From Lachnospiraceae bacterium (GTDB lineage: Bacteria > Bacillota > Clostridia > Lachnospirales > Lachnospiraceae), in assembly GCA_020860645.1 (NCBI GenBank), contig JAJBTX010000002.1:1-39088 (forward strand): a stretch of DNA of 39,088 nucleotides, written 5' to 3'. Shown piece after piece: positions 34,676 through 39,088 of this stretch. Both the position numbers and the translations under genes were made by a program. The stretch's first letter is position 1. Every line of letters begins with the position of its first letter. A model generated the notes under the pieces. The model made no database searches. It worked only from the letters and a program-made list of their open reading frames with translations, and was not told the origin of the DNA.

Positions 34676-34748
34676 TGTAAAGAGAAGGGCGAGGTTTGAA
34701 GATAAGAGATTAGTAAAGTGCGCCGTCGTTATTTGCTATAGTTTGTAG
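34668..34748 (+). pseudogene. HEPN toxin gene remnant
   Basis: ATG 34668 overlaps the end of the MNT gene, as is usual for HEPN-MNT pairs. The 26-codon frame reads MDDVKRRARFEDKRLVKC and ends at TAG 34746-34748, inside the 3' end of the Abi_2 gene on the other strand. Only the first dozen residues look like a HEPN N-terminus; normal partners are about 130-140 residues. Confidence 0.5.
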
Positions 34749-35695
34749 CGAGTGATGCTTCTCCAATTTTCCGGGAATCCCATTGCATTTAACAGCACTG
34801 GCTCTGTAAGCGTATGGGAGTGAATTAAAACTGAACTGATTAATTTTACAAGCTGCTTCTTAAAGTCAATAAATTCAGATCTGGGAAGCAGATAACGGAA
34901 AGCAATTACAACGGAAAACAGGTCGGATTTTCCCAAAATGTATTGGTTCCCTTTTCTGGGAATGCCAAGCTTTCTGTGGAGTATGGTATCCGGCATATCC
35001 ACACGACAGCGGAAAGGACAGCGGAAAGAATAAAACCGTTCGTTGTGAGCGCAGACATTCCTGTAGTAGGTAAGTGCTTTCAGGTATTGCCCCAGTTCCT
35101 TCTCATTCACACCGTTAAAATGAATACTGATTTTTGCCTGTACACTGGTTTTCAGGAAGAAATACATTTTTGATAACTGTCCGAAGGTCAGGGTGTTCAT
35201 CATAACCCAGAGAGGAACATTTCTATAGGTATTTCTCTGATAGACAACGTAGGGGTGATTAGTGTTGGAATGTGCCTCGATGGTGAGCATTTGAATCAGA
35301 CGCTGGATATTCGCGCTGTTCTTTCGAGAGTTATTGTAGTTAGCCGCATTCAGATAATCCTTTTCCATGTGAGAGTAGGTTTTGGAAAAATGGTAAGAAA
35401 TCAGAGAACGCATTTTCTGCTCAATATGGCAAAGGTACTTGAAAAACAGCGCACGGAGAGATTCATCAAAATAATAAAGTTGTATAAGATCATCGAACGT
35501 CGTGCCAGGACGGTACTGGCGTGTCATTGGATTATAAAAGAGCTGCTTATAACCGCCGATCAAGGCATAGTAGCTGATGTTTGTCAAAGTATTCTGCGCA
35601 TGGACGGGGTCTGTGATCAGTAGCTTTTTTTCCTCTGTCAGCTTTGCAAGCTGTTCGGTATAGGTCAGAAACGGCTTTATCTGTTTTTTCAGCAT
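34736..35695 (-). CDS. Abi_2/AbiF-AbiD family abortive-infection protein
   Basis: A 319-residue Abi_2 protein. Family marks are KPFLTYTEQLAKLTEEKKLL at the N-terminus, TNISYYALIGGYKQLFYN, the YYFDESLRALFFKYLCHIEQ block with RSLISYHFSKTY, and YRNVCAHNERFYSFRCP, in which Arg212 and His217 form the RNxxAH-type active site of HEPN RNases. Abi_2 proteins abort phage infection, probably by cutting RNA. The frame is open to 35815, but GGAG is eight bases before ATG 35695 and conservation starts there. A small structured RNA with its own promoter and terminator lies directly upstream. The gene appears intact, unlike its decayed neighbours. Confidence 0.88.
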   Translation of the reverse strand: MLKKQIKPFLTYTEQLAKLTEEKKLLITDPVHAQNTLTNISYYALIGGYKQLFYNPMTRQYRPGTTFDDLIQLYYFDESLRALFFKYLCHIEQKMRSLISYHFSKTYSHMEKDYLNAANYNNSRKNSANIQRLIQMLTIEAHSNTNHPYVVYQRNTYRNVPLWVMMNTLTFGQLSKMYFFLKTSVQAKISIHFNGVNEKELGQYLKALTYYRNVCAHNERFYSFRCPFRCRVDMPDTILHRKLGIPRKGNQYILGKSDLFSVVIAFRYLLPRSEFIDFKKQLVKLISSVLIHSHTLTEPVLLNAMGFPENWRSITRYKL

Positions 35696-35709
35696 TTTTG
35701 CATCTCCAT

Positions 35710-35780
35710 AAAAGAAAAAGGAGGGCCCGCAGGTCCTCCTTCCGGTCGCAGGCATCACAAGTTTCTGCAACCTGATCACT
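35710..35780 (-). ncRNA. Predicted structured RNA in the Abi_2 leader
   Basis: Read on the minus strand from about 35780: hairpin one pairs GGTTGCAG (35772-35765) with CTGCGACC (35751-35744), eight pairs with one G-U, 12-base loop region; ATCA just before it could pair with TGAT in the loop. Hairpin two pairs AAGGAGG (35741-35735) with CCTCCTT (35724-35718) and runs into TTTTTCTTTT, a textbook terminator. Promoter, about 70-base RNA, terminator, then the Abi_2 ribosome site 10 bases later. Conserved RNAs next to Abi_2 genes have been described; whether this one is homologous cannot be tested here. Ends are estimates. Confidence 0.6.
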
Positions 35781-35786
35781 ACGGTT

Positions 35787-35815
35787 ATCTTAACAGTTGC
35801 ACCTGAGAAAGTCAA
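35787..35815 (-). promoter_or_regulatory. Strong promoter for the Abi_2 leader RNA
   Basis: On the minus strand TTGACT (35815-35810), 17-base spacer, TAAGAT (35792-35787). The rest of the gap to the next gene (about 35816-36027) shows no further structure that I can support. Confidence 0.75.
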
Positions 35816-36027
35816 TACTTTCCGGACGCATTTGCAGGGATAACCGCATAAATATTATATAGTGAAGGCAGATCATTTATGCATTAGTTTTCTACTAAGT
35901 ATTTGCGATTACCATTCGTCGGAGGAGGAAAACAGGGAAATTGACAGCTGAGCAGGTAATGAATAGCAGCCTTGGAGGTGTCAAAGCCTGAACGGTTGGA
36001 GCGCAGGAGATGAAGGAGTTGAGGCAA

Positions 36028-36366
36028 ATGCAGACAATATTTACGCAGGAAATGAAGACAGAGCTGGTGGATGGTCTGCGTCGTATTTTTGAAGATGATA
36101 TTTTCCAGATCATATTATATGGCTCAGTTGCCAGAGAAACGGCAGCGATGGATAGTGATATAGACATTGCCATAATTTTATGGACAGAACTGGATGCGCA
36201 AAGACGCGAAACATTTATTTCCTGGGCGTCTGATATGGATATGAAGTATGAATGTGTATTCTCTATTATTGATATAGAGAAGGAACGCTTTGATGAATGG
36301 GGAGATATCCTTCCATTTTATAAAAATATCCGGAAGGAAGGGGTGACCTTATGGAAAGCCGCATAA
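36028..36366 (+). CDS. Second MNT-type nucleotidyltransferase
   Basis: A 112-residue minimal nucleotidyltransferase unrelated in detail to the first. The motif ILYGSVARETAAMDSDIDIA keeps Gly32-Ser33 and Asp44/Asp46. ATG 36010 is in frame but has a GGAG touching it; AAGGAG nine bases before ATG 36028 makes the latter more likely. Its stop overlaps the first codons of a HEPN-like partner, which is again only a remnant. Function as a HEPN-silencing AMPylase is a family inference. Confidence 0.82.
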   Translation: MQTIFTQEMKTELVDGLRRIFEDDIFQIILYGSVARETAAMDSDIDIAIILWTELDAQRRETFISWASDMDMKYECVFSIIDIEKERFDEWGDILPFYKNIRKEGVTLWKAA

Positions 36367-36518
36367 AGGAGCTGGCGAAATACCGGATGGGAAGTTGCTT
36401 TCCCATCTCGGACATTCCTTGCATTTCCGGAAAGTCTATGATATACTCTCGAAGTCCGGAAAGCCTGAAACTAAGGCGTTTCCGGCAAAAGAAACTGGTC
36501 AGTTCGAAACCTTCCTGA
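36351..36518 (+). pseudogene. Second HEPN toxin remnant
   Basis: Starting at ATG 36351 inside the MNT gene, the frame begins MESRIKELAKYRM, the usual N-terminus of a HEPN partner, then turns into unrelated sequence and stops at 36516-36518. After about 36390 the DNA belongs to the queT promoter and leader, so the rest of the toxin gene was deleted. Confidence 0.55.
36419..36447 (+). promoter_or_regulatory. queT promoter
   Basis: TTGCAT (36419-36424), 17-base spacer, TATACT (36442-36447). Expected start of transcription is near 36454, giving a structured leader of about 95 bases. Confidence 0.7.
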
Positions 36519-36549
36519 CCTAAAATAAAACTAAAGGAGACAACTGAAT
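36454..36549 (+). promoter_or_regulatory. queT leader, candidate preQ1-type translational riboswitch
   Basis: Hairpin one pairs CCGGAAA (36456-36462) plus GCC with GGC plus TTTCCGG (36479-36485), one bulged G. Hairpin two pairs GGTCAG (36497-36502) with CTGACC (36515-36520); its 12-base loop ends in C and contains CCTT (36510-36513), which is complementary to AAGG of the ribosome site AAGGAG (36534-36539). An A-rich TAAAATAAAACTA linker joins them. A 6-bp stem, 12-base loop, A-rich tail and a loop-to-Shine-Dalgarno pseudoknot is the architecture of preQ1-class switches, and queT genes are known targets, but the loop does not match the preQ1-I consensus I remember. Confidence 0.55.
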
Positions 36550-37044
36550 ATGAAGGAAAAGAAGACACTGTTTCTGACCCAGGCCGCGCTGATCGCGGCC
36601 GTCTACGTGGTACTCTGCGTGGTGTTCGCGCCGATCAGCTACGGGGAGATCCAGGCGAGAATCGCCGAGGCGCTGACGGTTCTGCCGTATTTCACACCGG
36701 CGGCGATACCGGGGCTGTTTATCGGCTGCCTGTTGTCGAACATCGTCGGTGGGAGTATCCTGCCGGATGTGATCTTCGGGAGTATCGCGACGCTCATCGG
36801 CGCGATCGGAACCTGGAAGCTGCGCGGACACCGTTTTCTGGCGCTGCTGCCGCCGATTATCTCGAACACGCTGATTGTGCCCTTCGTCCTGCGCTATGGC
36901 TATGGGACGAACCTGCCGATTCCGTTTATGATGCTGACAGTTGGTATCGGGGAGATTCTCGCGATCGGAGTGTTGGGGAGCATTCTTTTGAGCGTGTTGC
37001 TACGCTATAAGGGTCTGATTTTCCGCGGAGATGCCGCGGTGTAA
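36550..37044 (+). CDS. queT: QueT-type queuosine-precursor transporter
   Basis: A 164-residue membrane protein with about five spans, the substrate-binding S component of an ECF importer for a queuosine precursor (preQ1/preQ0 or queuine). QAALIAAVYVVLCVVFAPIS, YGEIQARIAEALTVLPYFTP and AAIPGLFIGCLLSNIVGGSI are characteristic of QueT. It would use the shared ECF energising module encoded elsewhere. AAGGAG is ten bases before the start and may be masked by the upstream pseudoknot. A strong terminator follows, so it is monocistronic. Confidence 0.92.
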   Translation: MKEKKTLFLTQAALIAAVYVVLCVVFAPISYGEIQARIAEALTVLPYFTPAAIPGLFIGCLLSNIVGGSILPDVIFGSIATLIGAIGTWKLRGHRFLALLPPIISNTLIVPFVLRYGYGTNLPIPFMMLTVGIGEILAIGVLGSILLSVLLRYKGLIFRGDAAV

Positions 37045-37058
37045 ACGGTCTTTTCAAG

Positions 37059-37094
37059 GGCTGCCGGAGAAGCTGTTCCGGCAGCCTATTTTTT
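37059..37094 (+). terminator. Terminator shared by queT and spoVAE
   Basis: GGCTGCCGGA (37059-37068) pairs with TCCGGCAGCC (37077-37086) and is followed by TATTTTTTC. It lies between convergent genes and abuts the spoVAE stop. Confidence 0.9.
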
Positions 37095-37442
37095 CATTTT
37101 GGAGTCGAAGACCAGGCTCGCGAGATAGCCGAACACGAGCGCGGCGCAGGTACCGGCGGAACCGGCGGTGAAGCCGCCCTTGAAGACGCCGACCAGTCCT
37201 TCTTCATCCACGGCGGTCTTTACGCCTTCCCACAGCACATTTCCGAAACCGGTGAGCGGCACGCTGCCGCCAGCCCCCGCATAGTCCAGAAAGGGCTTGT
37301 AGACGCCGATCGCGCCGAGAGTGGCGCCGGTGCAGACCAGCAGCACCATGATGCGTCCGGGCATGAGCTTTGTCTTTTCCATCAGAATCTGGACGAGCGC
37401 GCAGATCAGCCCGCCGATCCAGAAAGCATTGATATAGTCCAT
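37086..37442 (-). CDS. spoVAE: Stage V sporulation protein AE (SpoVAE/SpoVAEb)
   Basis: A 118-residue membrane protein, part of the SpoVA channel that moves dipicolinic acid into and out of spores. Family marks are YINAFWIGGLICALVQILME, MVLLVCTGATLGAIGVYKPF, AGAGGSVPLTGFGNVLWEGV and VFKGGFTAGSAGTCAALVFG. The frame is open to 37574, but AGAGGTGAT just before ATG 37442 and family length fix the start. spoVAC and spoVAD, its usual neighbours, are not next to it; upstream is the tRNA. It points to a spore-forming lineage. Confidence 0.92.
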   Translation of the reverse strand: MDYINAFWIGGLICALVQILMEKTKLMPGRIMVLLVCTGATLGAIGVYKPFLDYAGAGGSVPLTGFGNVLWEGVKTAVDEEGLVGVFKGGFTAGSAGTCAALVFGYLASLVFDSKMKK

Positions 37443-37563
37443 CGTATCACCTCTTTTGCAGTATTTCCCGCATCGAGGGAAAATATGTGGAAGGGAGGGA
37501 TGGAGATTGCGCCAGGAATAATAAAGAGGCCGAATTTTCAGCTGAATTTTCACGAAAAAACAG

Positions 37564-37592
37564 TTGACACCCAAAAGCCGCTATGATAAGAT
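37564..37592 (+). promoter_or_regulatory. Promoter of tRNA-Thr
   Basis: Perfect TTGACA (37564-37569), 17-base spacer, TAAGAT (37587-37592), 30 bases before the tRNA. Confidence 0.8.
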
Positions 37593-37621
37593 ATTCAAGT
37601 CGCGAAACGCGACGGCAGTAA

Positions 37622-37694
37622 GCTGCTGTGGCTCAGTCGGTAGAGCGTCGCATTGGTAATGCGGAGGTCACGGGTCCGATTCCCGTCAGCAGCT
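37622..37694 (+). tRNA. tRNA-Thr (GGT)
   Basis: Acceptor stem GCTGCTG/CAGCAGC with discriminator T; D-arm GCTC-AGTCGGTA-GAGC; anticodon stem TCGCA/TGCGG around loop TTGGTAA (anticodon GGT, 37655-37657, reading ACC/ACT); T-arm ACGGG-TCCGATT-CCCGT. CCA is not encoded. The 3' half is a probable attachment site for the adjoining integrase. Confidence 0.93.
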
Positions 37695-37707
37695 TGGTGT
37701 GAGAGAG

Positions 37708-37740
37708 GAAAAACCTTGAAATTTAAGGCTTTTCCTTTTT
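37708..37740 (+). terminator. Terminator after tRNA-Thr
   Basis: GGAAAAACCTT pairs with AAGGCTTTTCC (one mismatch) around a 6-base loop, followed by TTTTT. Confidence 0.8.
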
Positions 37741-37757
37741 CCTGTTTTGGGGAAAAT

Positions 37758-37774
37758 TTAGTACGGTTAGTACG
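37758..37774. repeat. Paired TTAGTACG direct repeat at the element end
   Basis: TTAGTACG occurs at 37758-37765 and 37767-37774, nine bases apart, between the tRNA terminator and the integrase stop. Position suits an arm-type recombinase or accessory-protein site; the repeat is short, so this is tentative. Confidence 0.4.
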
Positions 37775-37776
37775 AT

Positions 37777-38997
37777 TTACATAACATTGACATTATTGTA
37801 ACCGAAAATCTCATTCCATTTTGACTCTTCAATCTGGTTGATCTTAGAATTTCTGATGTAGTGATCGGTCGTTGTTATGTGCTTATGTCCTGCAGCTTTC
37901 TGTGCCTGTGCGAGACTTCCACCACAATTAACAATCTTGGTTATATTGGTAAAACGGATCTTGTGGCTCGAATAATAAGTAACACCTGCTGATTCACAAA
38001 ACCGTTTTAACCACCTGTTAAACTGGGTTGTCAGTAGAGCGTGTCCATTTTCCATGAAAACAAATTCACTAAAAGGATCATTCCTGCGCTGTTCTTTTAA
38101 AACAGTATAAGCAAGGTCAGACATATGTAACATACGCTGTGATTCTTTTTGACGTCCTTTTAAACTGTCAGTCCAGACATAAATCTGTTTTCCATTTTCA
38201 TCCCGTGTCCGGCGCATAGAACTGCCAATATAAATTGTGCGGTCTTCAAAATTGATGTGTTCCCATTTCAGAGCTTCCACCTCGCCGACGCGGACACAAA
38301 GACAAAACATTAAAACAATCGCGCGGGCATAAGTATTTGATTTTTCAAGAGCCGCTTTAATAATGGCGTTGCATTCATCATCTGAATAAACGGCTTCATT
38401 TGAAACAGTCTCTTTACAGATCAGGTCTTTCGTATTCACCTTACGGGCGACATTATCAGAAACATAGTCAAGGTCAAGAGCATAATCAAAAATATGATTC
38501 ATAAGGGATTTTACATTATTAAGCGTTTTCCTAGTAATTGCGGCGTGTGCTGTAATGGCTCGGTAAAAGCTCTTTAATGTAGAAACCTTAATTTCACATA
38601 TAGGAGTTTTTGAAAGTGCAGTCCCCTCAAGAAATTTCTTCCAGTCGCTTTTGTAATGGTCGGATGTATCAAATGATCTATGACCTTCCTGTGCCAGTTC
38701 TTCAAAATCAGAAATCCATTTTTTATAAACGACTTCAAGCGTGAGATCATCCGCTCCGTAATAGTAGGCATAAAGCCCTTTCAATACATCAATTTTGTTC
38801 TTCCTGCAAATCTGAATGGGAACATAAGTTTTATAACGTCCGTCCTTTGTCTTATAGATTTTTTCTAGATCAAATTTACCCTCCAGTGCCTTTATATATT
38901 CGCGTTCCAGCATATTTACATAAGCAGAACCACCATCTATTATTTTAGCTTCTTTATATGCGTTTTGCAATCCTATGATTAAATCTCTGTTGTCCAT
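37777..38997 (-). CDS. Tyrosine recombinase/phage-type integrase
   Basis: A 406-residue site-specific recombinase. Residues 1-65 are an arm-binding-type region, about 85-180 the core-binding SAM-like domain (VYKKWISDFEELAQEGHRSF), and 205-395 the catalytic domain. Catalytic residues are all present: Arg236 (CLCVRVGEVEALKW), His345-x2-Arg348 (SSHKIRFTNITK), His371 (AAGHKHITTT) and Tyr380 (DHYIRNSK). A start at 39018 is in frame, but GGAG eleven bases before ATG 38997 favours the latter. Base composition is visibly more AT-rich than the core genes. It faces the tRNA-Thr 3' end 83 bases away and probably inserted a mobile element there. Confidence 0.93.
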   Translation of the reverse strand: MDNRDLIIGLQNAYKEAKIIDGGSAYVNMLEREYIKALEGKFDLEKIYKTKDGRYKTYVPIQICRKNKIDVLKGLYAYYYGADDLTLEVVYKKWISDFEELAQEGHRSFDTSDHYKSDWKKFLEGTALSKTPICEIKVSTLKSFYRAITAHAAITRKTLNNVKSLMNHIFDYALDLDYVSDNVARKVNTKDLICKETVSNEAVYSDDECNAIIKAALEKSNTYARAIVLMFCLCVRVGEVEALKWEHINFEDRTIYIGSSMRRTRDENGKQIYVWTDSLKGRQKESQRMLHMSDLAYTVLKEQRRNDPFSEFVFMENGHALLTTQFNRWLKRFCESAGVTYYSSHKIRFTNITKIVNCGGSLAQAQKAAGHKHITTTDHYIRNSKINQIEESKWNEIFGYNNVNVM

Positions 38998-39088
38998 AAA
39001 TAAAAAATCTCCATTCATTTATTTATGGGAAATATGTGTTGATTACGATCTAAAGGAATTTCAGAAAAACCTATATATAGAATTTGCC

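Noticed and set aside
37443-37563. Sporulation (sigma-G) promoter for spoVAE
   Set aside because: A TGAATA-like hexamer exists near 37595 on the minus strand, but no matching -10 at the right distance was found.

Overview
The window looks like chromosomal DNA from a Gram-positive anaerobe of the Clostridia, most likely Lachnospiraceae-like. The grounds are a SpoVA-type sporulation membrane protein, a QueT-type queuosine-precursor transporter, clostridial-style Shine-Dalgarno sites, sigma-A promoters with 17-18 bp spacers, and fairly GC-rich core genes broken by more AT-rich accessory stretches. This placement is inference from gene content, not from a marker phylogeny.

Layout, left to right. 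1-4.1 kb: the 3' part of a mannose-family PTS IID gene, then a same-strand run of a tandem PhzA/PhzB-like (NTF2 fold) protein, a HAD phosphatase, a DAPG/phloretin-hydrolase-like protein and a YczE-like membrane protein. 4.1-7.6 kb: an ABC-2 exporter (permease plus ATPase), divergent from an AAA-ATPase/PD-(D/E)XK gene carrying two in-frame stops. 7.6-12.8 kb: a sulfate-type ABC importer operon (binding lipoprotein, CysT, CysW, CysA), divergent from a LacI-family regulator, with a perfect palindromic operator between them. 12.8-14.9 kb: a MATE exporter and a YhcH/NanQ-type sugar anomerase.

14.9-23.9 kb: the main catabolic locus. A LysR regulator faces a long operon of a KdgK-type sugar-acid kinase, a DHDPS/NAL-family aldolase, a UPF0303 protein, a complete TctB-TctA-TctC tripartite carboxylate transporter, an aldehyde dehydrogenase and a Cof-type HAD phosphatase. 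Together these suggest uptake of an organic acid followed by phosphorylation or aldol cleavage and oxidation of the resulting aldehyde. 23.9-26.6 kb: a CoA-disulfide-reductase-like flavoprotein with a C-terminal rhodanese domain, followed by a small siroheme/4Fe-4S sulfite-reductase-like protein; with the sulfate importer this gives a recurring sulfur theme. 26.6-32.7 kb: an amidohydrolase with a leader hairpin, a HAD phosphatase, the overlapping mutY-glf-glycosyltransferase set, and a WYL regulator preceded by 32-bp tandem repeats.

32.7-36.5 kb: a radical SAM gene, then a decayed defence patch. It holds an AlbA_2/Schlafen-like pseudogene, two MNT nucleotidyltransferases each followed by only the first codons of a HEPN partner, and between them an intact Abi_2 gene preceded by a small structured RNA with its own promoter and terminator. 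36.4-37.4 kb: queT behind a two-hairpin leader that looks like a translational riboswitch, then spoVAE. 37.6-39.1 kb: tRNA-Thr(GGT) followed at once by a tyrosine recombinase gene pointing back at it, the signature of the left end of an integrated element that runs off the window.

The observations most worth following are the Abi_2 leader RNA, the queT leader, the TctABC/sugar-acid locus with its sulfur neighbours, and the PhzA/B-like plus PhlG-like pair.
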